Of a stretch of 64,000 nucleotides of DNA, positions 41,153 to 49,445 are shown piece after piece. The translations under genes were made by a program, and so were the position numbers. This DNA comes from Cohnella algarum (GTDB lineage Bacteria > Bacillota > Bacilli > Paenibacillales > Paenibacillaceae). The notes below the pieces were generated by a model that made no database searches, had not been told where the DNA came from, and worked only from the letters and a program-made list of their open reading frames with translations. Each line of letters starts with the position of its first letter. Within the stretch, counting starts at the first letter, position 1. The stretch is taken from contig NZ_JAFHKM010000002.1 of the NCBI RefSeq assembly GCF_016937515.1, forward strand, positions 620,001-684,000, written 5' to 3'.

Positions 41153-41914
41153 TTAAAGCCAGGGCGCCCGAACGAGCACGCCCGCCTCCTCCAGCGCTTC
41201 CCGGACGCGGCGCGCGAATGGCAGCGCGTGCTCGCCGTCCCCGTGGAGGCATATCGTGTCCGCGGCCAGCGCCACTTCCGTCCCGTCGCCGGTTACGACG
41301 ACGCCCGTTTCCGCGATTCGCAGCGCCTGGGCGACGGCCTGCTCTTCTTCGCGGATAAGCGCATCCGGCTCGCTTCGCGGAACAAGCGTCCCGTCGGCCC
41401 GGTACGCGCGGTCCGCGAACGCCTCGCCGGCGGTGCGAAGGCCTGCCCTGGCGCCGGCCCGGATCCACTCGCTGTTCGCAAGGCCGAACAGGATGAGCCC
41501 GGGATCGACCTTGCGCACCGCTTCGGCGATCGCTTCGGCCAGCGCGGCGTCGGCTGCCGCCATATTGTAGAGCGCCCCATGCGCCTTCACATGCCGCAGC
41601 CTTCCGCCCTCCGAGCGAACGAACGCCTCGAGGGCGCCGAGCTGGTAGACGGTCATCTCGTACGCCTCGTCCGGAGAAACGCGCATCTCCCGGCGCCCGA
41701 AGCCGGCCAGATCGGGCAGCCCCGGGTGCGCGCCGATCGCCACGCCCCGCTCCAGCGCGAGCCGCACGGTCCGGCGCATCGTCCGGGGATCGCCGGCGTG
41801 AAAGCCGCAGGCGATGTTGCACGAGCTGACGAAGCGGAGCAGGTCCTCGTCCCGTCCGATCCGGTAAGCGCCGAAGCTTTCGCCCATATCGCAATTCAAA
41901 TCCATTCGCTTCAA
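41153..41914 (-). CDS. pxpA: 5-oxoprolinase subunit PxpA (LamB/YcsF family)
   Basis: Subunit of the three-part ATP-dependent 5-oxoprolinase that opens pyroglutamate to glutamate. The 253 residues show the family start MDLNCDMGESFGAY, then NIACGFHAGDPRTMRRTV, GAHPGLPD, HVKAHGALYN and TICLHGDGEHAL. A TTG start at 41914, nine bases after GGAGG and overlapping the pxpC stop (TTGA), gives an N-terminus KRMDLNCD like known PxpA proteins. The ATG three codons later lacks a good site. Confidence 0.93.
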   Translation of the reverse strand: MKRMDLNCDMGESFGAYRIGRDEDLLRFVSSCNIACGFHAGDPRTMRRTVRLALERGVAIGAHPGLPDLAGFGRREMRVSPDEAYEMTVYQLGALEAFVRSEGGRLRHVKAHGALYNMAAADAALAEAIAEAVRKVDPGLILFGLANSEWIRAGARAGLRTAGEAFADRAYRADGTLVPRSEPDALIREEEQAVAQALRIAETGVVVTGDGTEVALAADTICLHGDGEHALPFARRVREALEEAGVLVRAPWL

Positions 41915-42963
41915 TCGAATCCGCCTCCCCGCGTCGCTTTCGCGCGGACGCCGGCCCGAAGCGCGGCCAGCGCCGCTTCCGTCCATAAATTCAGGCGCTG
42001 CGCTTCCCATAGCTCCGTTAGCCGAAAGCGGACGCGGTCTCCGGGCCTGAGCTGCGCAAGCAGCGGCAGATCGGCCGCGATCGCCTCGGCGATTCGCGGA
42101 TAGCCGCCGGTCGTCTGCCGATCGGCCATCAGCACGATCGGCTTGCCGCCGGAGGGCACCTGAATCGTGCCGAACGCGACGGGCTCGGACAGCATTTCAT
42201 CCTCGGCGGAGCCGGGGGGCGGGATCGGATTCGTTCCCGCTCCCCCCGTCAAGCGATAGCCCATCCGGTTCGACTCCGGATCGACGACGAACGCCTCCGC
42301 GAAAAACCGTTCGACGTAGGAAGGCGAGAACCGTTCGTACTGCCCTCCCGGAAGAACGCGAACGACCGGTTCGGCGCCGTAGGCCGGCAGCATGGACGCC
42401 GAAGCCTGCCAGCCCGCCCCGGCAAACGTCCGCTTGCCGTTCGGACGCTTCAGACGCTCGCGCGCAAGCAAGGTTAACGCGGCAGCGCAACCGCTTGGCG
42501 TCAATCGTTCCAAGACATCGCCTTCCTGCAGCGCCCGGCCGGAAAATCCTCCGATCCCCGCGGAGAGCATCGTGGATCGGCTCCCCATGACGACCGGCAC
42601 GTCGAACCCGCCGCCGATCGCCAAATAGGCCCGGCAGCCCGAACGGGCGGCGCCGAAGCGCAAAACGGCCCCCGCCGCCACGAAAAGCGGCTCCCAAAGC
42701 GGCGCCGCTTCCCCGTCGATCGTCGGGGACAAGTCGGCGCCGGCGATCGCAATCAACGCTTCGCGCTCAAACAGCAGCGCCGGCCCGAGCAGCGTCATCT
42801 CCAGCGCCGCCGCGTTTGCGGCGTTGCCGACGAGAATGTTGGCCGCCCGGTACGCAAACGGATCCATCGCCCCGCCTTCGACGATGCCGTACTGCCGGTA
42901 GCCGAGGCGTCCCGCGTCCTGCACCGTCGTCAGCAGGCCCGGCTTCAGAACGGAAACGCTCAT
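41911..42963 (-). CDS. pxpC: 5-oxoprolinase subunit PxpC
   Basis: Cyclophilin-like carboxyltransferase-fold subunit of 350 residues. It starts SVLKPGLLTTVQDAGRLGYR, the family hallmark, and continues AANILVGNAANAAALEMTLL, the YLAIGGGFDVP segment and VLMADRQTTGGYPRIAE near 300. The ATG at 42963 overlaps the pxpB stop (ATGA); longer frames upstream lie inside pxpB. PxpB and PxpC form one complex and are often fused in other bacteria. Confidence 0.94.
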   Translation of the reverse strand: MSVSVLKPGLLTTVQDAGRLGYRQYGIVEGGAMDPFAYRAANILVGNAANAAALEMTLLGPALLFEREALIAIAGADLSPTIDGEAAPLWEPLFVAAGAVLRFGAARSGCRAYLAIGGGFDVPVVMGSRSTMLSAGIGGFSGRALQEGDVLERLTPSGCAAALTLLARERLKRPNGKRTFAGAGWQASASMLPAYGAEPVVRVLPGGQYERFSPSYVERFFAEAFVVDPESNRMGYRLTGGAGTNPIPPPGSAEDEMLSEPVAFGTIQVPSGGKPIVLMADRQTTGGYPRIAEAIAADLPLLAQLRPGDRVRFRLTELWEAQRLNLWTEAALAALRAGVRAKATRGGGFD

Positions 42964-43709
42964 GTTTCCGTCTTTCCCCATTCGTCGAATTGGCGCTTGC
43001 CGATCGGAATAAATTTGACGGTTTGTCCCACTCTCAGCAAGGTCGGCGGCGTCCGGTCGGGGAAAAACAACGAAAGCGGCGTACGCCCGATCAACTGCCA
43101 GCCGCCCGGCGAGTCGGCCGGATAGATGCCCGTCTGGCCGCCCGCGAGCCCCACGCTTCCGCGCGCGACGAACAGGCGCGGCGTCGCCCTGCGCGGGACG
43201 GCAAGGCGCGGATCCACGCCGCCGAGATATGGAAACCCGGGGGCGAAGCCGAGCATGTACACCTTGTACGTTCCGGAAGCATGGATACGGACGACCTCCT
43301 CCGGCGTCAGGCCGCAGCGGACCGCCACCGCTTCGAGATCCGGTCCGTTTTCGCCCCCGTAGCAGACCGGAATGCCGACGACGTCCTCGTCTTCGTCCTC
43401 GATCCGTTCGAGACCGACCAGCAGCTTCTCCAATAGATCGCGAACCCACAAAAACGGGCTTTCCTCCGGTCCGATCGGACCCATCACCGTGCGGTCCCGT
43501 ATGCGCTTTCGGTACATCGCCATGCTATCGTAATAAACGGCGACCGACGTAAACGCCGGCACCGCTTCGATCATCCCTTCGAACGGCCGTTCCCGCAGCG
43601 CGCGGTAAAGCGCCCGCACTCGCCGGTGCGTCTGGGGATCGATGTCCGTCCCGAACTTCGCGATGACGGCCGCATCGCCGAGCGCCGTGATTTCCGGTTG
43701 CAGTTGCAC
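42960..43709 (-). CDS. pxpB: 5-oxoprolinase subunit PxpB
   Basis: Subunit of 249 residues of the KipI/PxpB family, with GDAAVIAKFG near the start, PVCYGGENGPDLEAVA near 118, and GFAPGFPYLGGVDPRLAVPR near 160. It acts with PxpC in phosphorylation and opening of 5-oxoproline. The GTG at 43709 follows AAGGAGG by about eleven bases. It is the first gene of pxpB-pxpC-pxpA-nucleotidyltransferase, behind a clear promoter at 43743-43771. Confidence 0.94.
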   Translation of the reverse strand: MQLQPEITALGDAAVIAKFGTDIDPQTHRRVRALYRALRERPFEGMIEAVPAFTSVAVYYDSMAMYRKRIRDRTVMGPIGPEESPFLWVRDLLEKLLVGLERIEDEDEDVVGIPVCYGGENGPDLEAVAVRCGLTPEEVVRIHASGTYKVYMLGFAPGFPYLGGVDPRLAVPRRATPRLFVARGSVGLAGGQTGIYPADSPGGWQLIGRTPLSLFFPDRTPPTLLRVGQTVKFIPIGKRQFDEWGKTET

Positions 43710-43742
43710 GAGCGTTCACTCCTCCTTGAAGCCTTTGGAGTT

Positions 43743-43771
43743 ATCATAGACCGCCCGACCCGAGACTGCAA
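43743..43771 (-). promoter_or_regulatory. promoter of the pxp operon
   Basis: On the minus strand, TTGCAG (43766-43771), a 17-base spacer and TATGAT (43743-43748), about 34 bases before the pxpB start. Confidence 0.75.
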
Positions 43772-43790
43772 TAGCCTTCCGTAGCTCCCT

Positions 43791-43979
43791 TCAGGGTCCT
43801 TTTTCCTCGTCGGACGGGGGCATCGAGCGCCGTTCTCCGCGGCCTGCCCGGCGCAGCGCCTCCCGCAGCAAATATTCGATATGGCCGTTCACGCTTCGCA
43901 GTTCGTCGGCCGCCCACCGTTCCAGCTCCTCGTAGAGCTTCGGATCGATGCGAAGCGGGAAACTCTTTTTGGCCGGCAT
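43791..43979 (-). CDS. Arc/MetJ-like ribbon-helix-helix protein
   Basis: DNA-binding protein of 62 residues. [20 protein letters not shown] then [20 protein letters not shown] matches the Arc repressor ribbon-helix-helix, followed by a charged tail. The ATG at 43979 is preceded by AGGAG about twelve bases upstream; the open frame runs further but enters the SPFH gene. It lies 19 bases after that gene, so the pair is cotranscribed. It may control the SPFH protein or neighbouring genes. Confidence 0.82.
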   Translation of the reverse strand: MPAKKSFPLRIDPKLYEELERWAADELRSVNGHIEYLLREALRRAGRGERRSMPPSDEEKGP

Positions 43980-43998
43980 CTTCTGTCGCGTTCTCCTC

Positions 43999-44838
43999 TT
44001 AGTAGAGGCTTCCCGCGTTAACGACCGGTTGGGCGGAGCGGTCCGATACGATGGCAACCATCAAATTGTTCATCATGGCCGCTTTTCTTTCTTCATCCAG
44101 AACGTATCCTTCTTTCTCCAATTGCTCGATGGCGGCTTGCACCATGCCGACGGCTCCCTCCACGATTATGTGACGCGCCGCCACGATCGCGGATGCCTGC
44201 TGCCGCTGCAGCATGGCGCCGGCGATTTCCGGAGCGTAGGCCAGGTGAGTCAATCGCGCTTCCAGCACTTCCACCCCGGCCGCCGCAAGCCGTTCGTGCA
44301 GCTCGCGCGTCAGCTCCGCCGCGACGATTTCCGTATCCCCGCGAAGCGATACCCCTTCCCCGCCGCCGTTGTCGTACGGATACTTCGTGGCGACATGGCG
44401 AAGCGCCGATTCGCTTTGCGTCTCCACGAATTGCTCGTATTTGTCTACCTCGAACAGCGCTTTCGCCGTATCGATCACCTTGAACACGACGACGGCCGCA
44501 ATTTCCACCGGGCTTCCCTCGATGTCGTTCACCTTCAGCGTAGCGCTGTTGAAGTTGCGTACCCGCAGCGACACCTTGCTCCGATTCGAAAGAGGCACGA
44601 CGAAATGGATGCCGCTTTTGCGCACGGTTCCCAAATATTTTCCGAAAAACGTAATTACCGCCGCTTGATTGGGCTGAATGACCGTAATGGAGGTCAGCAG
44701 AAGAAGCGCGGCCAACGACGAAATGCCTCCGAGCGCCCACCATTCCTGGGCAAACGTATAAACGGCGGCTCCCAGTAAGGCCAACGTAAGAACAAGCGCA
44801 ATAAATCCGTTTCCGCTATAACCTTTGAATTCCTTCAT
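43999..44838 (-). CDS. SPFH domain (stomatin/flotillin-like) membrane protein
   Basis: Protein of 279 residues with two N-terminal hydrophobic helices (about 12-30 and 35-52). The SPFH domain follows: [20 protein letters not shown], then [11 protein letters not shown], with [20 protein letters not shown] and a C-terminal helix ([20 protein letters not shown], then [19 protein letters not shown]). SPFH proteins organise membrane microdomains. The ATG at 44838 follows GAGGGGC. No NfeD partner is adjacent; its partner is the ribbon-helix-helix gene behind it. Confidence 0.88.
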   Translation of the reverse strand: MKEFKGYSGNGFIALVLTLALLGAAVYTFAQEWWALGGISSLAALLLLTSITVIQPNQAAVITFFGKYLGTVRKSGIHFVVPLSNRSKVSLRVRNFNSATLKVNDIEGSPVEIAAVVVFKVIDTAKALFEVDKYEQFVETQSESALRHVATKYPYDNGGGEGVSLRGDTEIVAAELTRELHERLAAAGVEVLEARLTHLAYAPEIAGAMLQRQQASAIVAARHIIVEGAVGMVQAAIEQLEKEGYVLDEERKAAMMNNLMVAIVSDRSAQPVVNAGSLY

Positions 44839-44881
44839 GAAAAGTGCCCCTCTCGTGGAAGTAGATCATTTTGATGTTTGT

Positions 44882-44910
44882 ATGATATCACTTTTTCAAT
44901 TATATGTAAA
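44882..44910 (-). promoter_or_regulatory. promoter of the SPFH gene
   Basis: On the minus strand, TTTACA (44905-44910), a 17-base spacer and TATCAT (44882-44887), about 44 bases before the start codon. Confidence 0.65.
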
Positions 44911-44964
44911 ACTTTAGGGGCGCCTCAGCAGGTCCGTCAGTCAATGTGCTACGTTTCCCCAGTC

Positions 44965-45293
44965 TTATGACGGTATCCCCTTCGCTCAGCAGCTGCCCGG
45001 TCGGCTGGCTGACGACCCATTTCAGCAGTAACGTAACGCGGCTCTATGTTTCCCTTCGCCAGCCTTATGACGGTATCCCCTTCGCTCAGCAGCTGCCCGG
45101 TCGGCTGGCTGACGACTCATTTCAGCAGTAACGTAACATGGCTCTATGTTTCCCTTCGCCAGCCTTATGACGGTATCCCCTTCGCTCAGCAGCTGCCCGG
45201 TCGGCTGACTGACGACCCATTTCAGCAATAACGTAACGCGGCTCTATGTTTCCCTCCGCCAGCCTTATGACGGTATCCCCTTCGCTCAGCGGT
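44965..45293 (+). repeat. 100-base tandem repeat array
   Basis: TTATGACGGTATCCCCTTCG starts at 44965, 45065, 45165 and 45265, exactly 100 bases apart. Three full units and the first ~29 bases of a fourth are almost identical; differences are single bases (for example GCGGCT versus ATGGCT near 45138). Each unit carries one core copy of the dispersed motif (GGTATCCCCTTCGCTCAG). The gap 44911-45935 has no gene; 45294-45411 shows nothing notable. Confidence 0.92.
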
Positions 45294-45411
45294 CTCCCCC
45301 TCCAGAATTAGCCACATTTTCAGGTTCGGATCCCTTGTTTTTCAAATAGGAGTAAAGCTCTTTGCTTAAATCGCAACTAGAAACCGGCACCTTTAACTTT
45401 CAGAAGGATTA

Positions 45412-45910
45412 CTGAGCCAGCGGGATATCGTCACAAGCGCGCAAAACCGCAGCACCTACTGAGCCAGCGGAATATCGTCATCAGTCTGCAAATACGCAAC
45501 ACCCACTGAGCCAACGGGATACCGTCACAAGCGCGCAAAACCGCAGCACCTACTGAGCCAGCGGGATATCGTCATCAGTCTGCAAATACGCAACACCCAC
45601 TGAGCTAACGGGAACCCGTCACAAGCGCGCAAAACCGCAGCACCTACTGAGCCAGCGGGATATCGTCATCAGTCTGCAAATACGCAACACCCACTGAGCT
45701 AACGGGAACCCGTCACAAGCGCGCAAAACCGCAGCACCTACTGAGCCGGGGGATATCGTCATCAGTCTGCAAATACGCAACACCCACTGAGCCAACGGGA
45801 TACCGTCACAAGCGCGCAAAACCGCAGCACCTACTGAGCCAGCGGGATATCGTCATCAGTCTGCAAATACGCAACACCCACTGAGCCAACGGGAACCCGT
45901 CACAAGCGCA
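45412..45910 (-). repeat. 47-base alternating tandem repeat array
   Basis: Eleven units start with CTGAGC at 45412, 45459, 45506, 45553, 45600, 45647, 45694, 45741, 45787, 45834 and 45881. Spacing is 47 bases except one of 46, where unit 8 has lost a base. Two unit types alternate strictly: A ends ...CACAAGCGCGCAAAACCGCA and B ends ...CATCAGTCTGCAAATACGCA, giving a 94-base higher-order unit. Each begins with the dispersed motif in the orientation opposite to the 100-base array, so the two arrays face each other. Confidence 0.92.
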
Positions 45911-45935
45911 CGAAAAAAGGCAGGCCCCTAATGGC

Positions 45936-46675
45936 CTACCTCGCCTCGGATAAAATGCAGTTTTGCGACTCGTTTCTTAAATGCTCCAATTGCTGCGTGA
46001 CCTCTTCGATCATCCGGACGAAGGAGAGCAGCCTTTGAGCGCTTGCGGCTTGATCTTCCGCGTATCCGGCGGCAAGCTCCGACTCCTGCCGAACTTGCGA
46101 AAGCAGCCGGTTGACGCGAGACAACCGATCCTCTACGGATTTCAAGGAGTCCTTGGACATGCTGGCAAGCTTGGGGATCTCAGCCGCCCCACTTCGAATC
46201 CCCGCCCGTATTCGTTCGCTCTGGCCGCCTCGATCGCCGCGTTCAGCCCTAAAATATGCGACTGGTCGGCGACTTCTTTCATGACCGTTCCCAGCATTTG
46301 CACGAACGGACTTCATCGGCCAATTCCTTGATGCTGCCGTGGGTAACCTTTTGCGATTCCGCCGTGCGGTCCGCCGTTTCCGCCGTGCGGTCCGCCGTTT
46401 CCGCCACGTGCTCTCCGCTGCCGCTGAGCTCAGTCATCATGGAAAACAAATCCTGAACGGCGGCGTTTACGCCCGTAAGGAGATTTTTTTGTTCGGCCGC
46501 CAGCCATGATGTCCGTCAGCTCGGGAATGGCGCTTATTCGCCGGTACAGCTCGTCCACGAGCCGGTCCGCCACTTTGTTAAATTCGTTTTCTTTTCCATG
46601 GAGCATAGACAAATCCCGATCCGTTATGCCGACGTAGTCCAACTGTTTTTTCCGATCAGGGTGCAATGAGATCAA
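45936..46675 (-). pseudogene. decayed globin-coupled chemotaxis receptor
   Basis: Remains of a soluble methyl-accepting protein. The first piece (46675-46500) reads DRKKQLDYVGITDRDLSMLH, then NEFNKVADRLVDELYRRISA and IPELTDIM, like the start of a HemAT-type protoglobin. It then jumps to signalling-domain sequence, so most of the globin domain is deleted. The methyl-accepting part occupies three frames: FSMMTELSGSGEHVAETADR, then [20 protein letters not shown] followed by [12 protein letters not shown], then [20 protein letters not shown] to the stop at 45936. A 21-base tandem duplication (46361-46381 and 46382-46402) lies inside. The product cannot be functional. Confidence 0.8.
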
Positions 46676-46812
46676 GCGAATCCCCCTTCTGTCATTCCAA
46701 GGATGCTTATCGCCGGAGGATAGGCTTTATCAATGGGTACTATTACATATATCGGCAGCAATTCCTGATTCCGCAATAGGAGTTTACGCATATTTTACAA
46801 TGATCTCTCCGC

Positions 46813-46865
46813 TTGACATTGGAGCTTTTAACCATTATCATGAACATATGAATAATTGCTCATAT
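46813..46865 (+). promoter_or_regulatory. promoter and ArsR-type operator of the metal exporter
   Basis: TTGACA (46813-46818), a 17-base spacer and TATCAT (46836-46841) form a strong promoter. Directly downstream, ATATGAATAATTGCTCATAT at 46846-46865 is an inverted repeat (ATATGA N8 TCATAT) with the look of ArsR/SmtB family metal-sensor operators such as CzrA sites. It predicts release of repression by zinc or a similar metal. No ArsR gene lies in the window. Confidence 0.75.
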
Positions 46866-46961
46866 ATATAAATTGCTTTTTTGCTGTTCGATTTCGTTTT
46901 TTCGCATATCATACGTTTGGCAGACGTTTCGCCGCTGCCGGGCAGCAAAGGGGTTTTCCGG

Positions 46962-47987
46962 ATGACCAATCATACGCATTCTCACGATCACGAGCATTCT
47001 CACGATCACGAGCACGATCTCGAACGATCGCCGAGCCGCGGACATTCCCATCATCACGGGGGCCATAACCACCATCACGGCCACCATCACGGACACCATC
47101 ATGGACACGACCATGCAAGATCCGGCAATAAAAAAGGGCTGGCCATCGCCCTGTCCATTACGGTCGGCATTATGGCGCTCGAGTTCGTCGGCGGCTTATG
47201 GACGAACAGCTTGGCGCTGCTGTCCGACTCCGGGCACATGCTGAGCGACGCCAGCGCCTTGCTGCTCAGCCTCGTCGCGATCTGGTTCGCATCGAAGCCG
47301 TCTTCCCCGAGCAAAACGTACGGCTTTTACCGGTTTGAAATTTTGGCCGCGCTGTTCAACGGCATCGCGCTTTTCGTCATTGCGGGATTTATCGTGTGGG
47401 AGGCGATTCAGCGGTTCGGCAATCCTCCCGAAGTCGCGAGCGGATCGATGATGGCGATCGCGGCCGTCGGTCTGCTGGCGAACCTCGCGAGCGCTTGGGC
47501 GCTTATGCGGCAAGGCGACGTCAAAAACAACGTCAACGTAAGAAGCGCTTATCTCCATGTGCTGGGCGACGCGCTCGGCTCGGTCGGCGCCATCGTCGCG
47601 GGCGTTGTCATGCTTGCCTTCGACTGGTACGCGGCCGATCCGATCATTTCGGTCTTCGTCTCCCTGCTCATTTTGAAAAGCGCTTGGGGCATCATTCAGC
47701 ATACGGTTCACGTTTTAATGGAAGGAACGCCTTCGTCCATCGACCAGGCCGAGGTGAAGGAATCCCTGATGGCCATCGACGGAGTCAAAGACGTTCACGA
47801 TTTGCATATTTGGACAATTACTTCGGGCTTCGACTCGCTAAGCTGCCATGTGCTCGTCGAGGACGGAAAAGACTGTCAAGGCGTTCTGCAAAACGCCATC
47901 CGCCTCATCGAGCAGAAATACGGCATCGAGCACACGACGATTCAGGTGGAATCCTCGGCGATTCATCACCGGGAGATCAAAGTTTAG
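46962..47987 (+). CDS. czcD: cation diffusion facilitator metal exporter (CzcD/ZitB-like)
   Basis: Zn2+/Co2+/Cd2+ proton antiporter of 341 residues. The ATG at 46962 follows AAAGGGG. The N-terminal ~50 residues hold 24 His (HTHSHDHEHSHDHEHD, GHHHGHHHGHHHGHDH-like runs), a metal-catching tail. Six transmembrane helices follow, with the transport-site motifs SDSGHMLSDASAL near 100 and HVLGDALGSVG near 208, then the cytoplasmic C-terminal domain (VKDVHDLHIWTITSG). Expression is probably metal-induced through the operator at 46846-46865. The gene converges on htrA with a 49-base gap that could form a weak hairpin. Confidence 0.92.
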   Translation: MTNHTHSHDHEHSHDHEHDLERSPSRGHSHHHGGHNHHHGHHHGHHHGHDHARSGNKKGLAIALSITVGIMALEFVGGLWTNSLALLSDSGHMLSDASALLLSLVAIWFASKPSSPSKTYGFYRFEILAALFNGIALFVIAGFIVWEAIQRFGNPPEVASGSMMAIAAVGLLANLASAWALMRQGDVKNNVNVRSAYLHVLGDALGSVGAIVAGVVMLAFDWYAADPIISVFVSLLILKSAWGIIQHTVHVLMEGTPSSIDQAEVKESLMAIDGVKDVHDLHIWTITSGFDSLSCHVLVEDGKDCQGVLQNAIRLIEQKYGIEHTTIQVESSAIHHREIKV

Positions 47988-48036
47988 CCGCCGCTCGCAG
48001 GCAGCAGAGAAGCCGAGGGCGCCGGGGCTTGCGTCC

Positions 48037-49242
48037 TCAAGCCTCGGCGTTCGCTTTGTTTCGGTCGCCGACGACGACCGTAAACTCCTGCTGCTTGCCG
48101 TCGCGAACGACCGTCAGCGTCAATTGGTTGCCGATCTTGGCTTCCGCTATGCGGTCCTGCAGATCGTCCTTGTTCTTTACGTTCTCGCCGTTGATCCGAA
48201 CGATGACATCGTATTGACGGAGACCGGCTTCGTACGCCGGCGTTCCCGGCAGCACCTGCAGCACCATCGCGCCCTCGCGGGAGCCGAGCTTCAGCCGGTT
48301 CATCCAGGATTCGTCGATGTCGGAAACGGAAACTCCGATGTAGGACGACGGAATCGGCGTTCCGGATTCCAGGTATTCGATCAGCGGAACGACCGTGCCG
48401 CTCGGGATCGCAAAGCCGATGCCTTGGGCTTGGGTGCTTTTGGCCGTATTGATGCCGATCACATGTCCGCTTAAGTCGATCAGCGGCCCGCCGGAGTTGC
48501 CGGAGTTGATCGAGGCGTCCGTCTGCAGCAGATGCCTGTATTCCCTTTGTCCGCTGCTGCTCACGACCGGGATGTCGCGCTCTTTGGCGCTGATGACCCC
48601 GACCGTCACCGTGTGCTCGAAGCCGAACGGATTGCCGATGGCCACGACCCAATCGCCCACGTTCAATTGATCGGAATCCCCGAACGACAGCGTGGAGAAT
48701 GAACGGCTTCCGTCGATTTTGAGCACGGCGAGGTCGTGTTCCGCGCTCGATCCCAGCAATTTCGCCACGAACGGCTCGTTTTCTCCCTGGACCGTCACTT
48801 CGATCCGATCCGCCCCGCTGACGACATGCTCGTTGGTCAGAATGTAACCGTCGGCCTTGTAGAAAAAGCCGGAACCGGCTCCGATCCGCTGCAGTTCTCC
48901 GCCTTCCGAAGCTCTCGGCTGCTGCTCCGGATCCCCGAAAAAGTACCGGAAAAACGGATCGTTGAAATAAGGCGACGTCTGCCTGCCCGACTTGGCGTAC
49001 GTTTCGATCAGGACGACCGCCGGATTCGAAGCTTGCACGATGTCGGGGATCGAATGGGTCTTGCCGGCCGACAGCGCCACGTTCATTACCCCGCCCTGCC
49101 GGACGGCTGAACCGGACGCATAGCTTTCTTCCGGAGAAGGCCCGACGAAAGGATTCACTCCCGCGGCGACCAGCAACATCGCCCCGACCGCTCCGCCCGC
49201 GACGGCGGCTGCGGCTCTTGTCCATTTTCCGCGAAACATCAT
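48037..49242 (-). CDS. htrA: membrane-anchored HtrA-type serine protease
   Basis: Quality-control protease of 401 residues. It has an N-terminal transmembrane anchor (AAAAVAGGAVGAMLLVAAGV, about 9-29), an acidic linker, and a trypsin-like domain with His in TNEHVVSGAD, Asp in EHDLAVLKI and Ser in NSGNSGGPLID. One C-terminal PDZ domain follows (SYIGVSVSDIDE ... GTPAYEAGLRQYDVIVRING). It degrades misfolded exported proteins outside the membrane. The ATG at 49242 was chosen because GGGAGG precedes it; the frame is open 17 codons further. A pair of direct repeats upstream suggests response-regulator control. Confidence 0.93.
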   Translation of the reverse strand: MMFRGKWTRAAAAVAGGAVGAMLLVAAGVNPFVGPSPEESYASGSAVRQGGVMNVALSAGKTHSIPDIVQASNPAVVLIETYAKSGRQTSPYFNDPFFRYFFGDPEQQPRASEGGELQRIGAGSGFFYKADGYILTNEHVVSGADRIEVTVQGENEPFVAKLLGSSAEHDLAVLKIDGSRSFSTLSFGDSDQLNVGDWVVAIGNPFGFEHTVTVGVISAKERDIPVVSSSGQREYRHLLQTDASINSGNSGGPLIDLSGHVIGINTAKSTQAQGIGFAIPSGTVVPLIEYLESGTPIPSSYIGVSVSDIDESWMNRLKLGSREGAMVLQVLPGTPAYEAGLRQYDVIVRINGENVKNKDDLQDRIAEAKIGNQLTLTVVRDGKQQEFTVVVGDRNKANAEA

Positions 49243-49298
49243 CAAGATTCCTCCCGCAAAAATTTCTGTCGGATTAATCCATAACGTTTCCACCCTTT

Positions 49299-49330
49299 AT
49301 CATAATTTCCATCCTTAAATCCGCCTTAAA
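49299..49330 (-). promoter_or_regulatory. activator-type promoter of htrA with TTTAAGG direct repeats
   Basis: On the minus strand, TTTAAGG at 49324-49330 and 49313-49319 are direct repeats 11 bases apart, sitting where the -35 element should be before TATGAT (49299-49304). No good -35 is present. One-helical-turn direct repeats at this place are typical of OmpR/PhoB-type response regulator sites; in Bacillus the htrA genes are controlled by such a regulator (CssR). Confidence 0.5.
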
Positions 49331-49445
49331 CGCAGGTGAAAAAAAGATGAATTTCGTCCGAGCAGCCATCGGCAAACCATCGCCCCGATTCGGCTGAAAG
49401 TTTGCTTCGGCGTTCGGTTGAAATTCATCTCCATGCCGTCTGCCT

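Noticed and set aside
44946..45231. Small repeat proteins read from the tandem arrays
   Set aside because: The frames exist only because of the repeat sequence and have no ribosome binding sites or conserved domain.
44965..45910. CRISPR array
   Set aside because: The regular 47- and 100-base periods have no unique spacers between conserved repeats; whole units repeat, and no cas genes are near.
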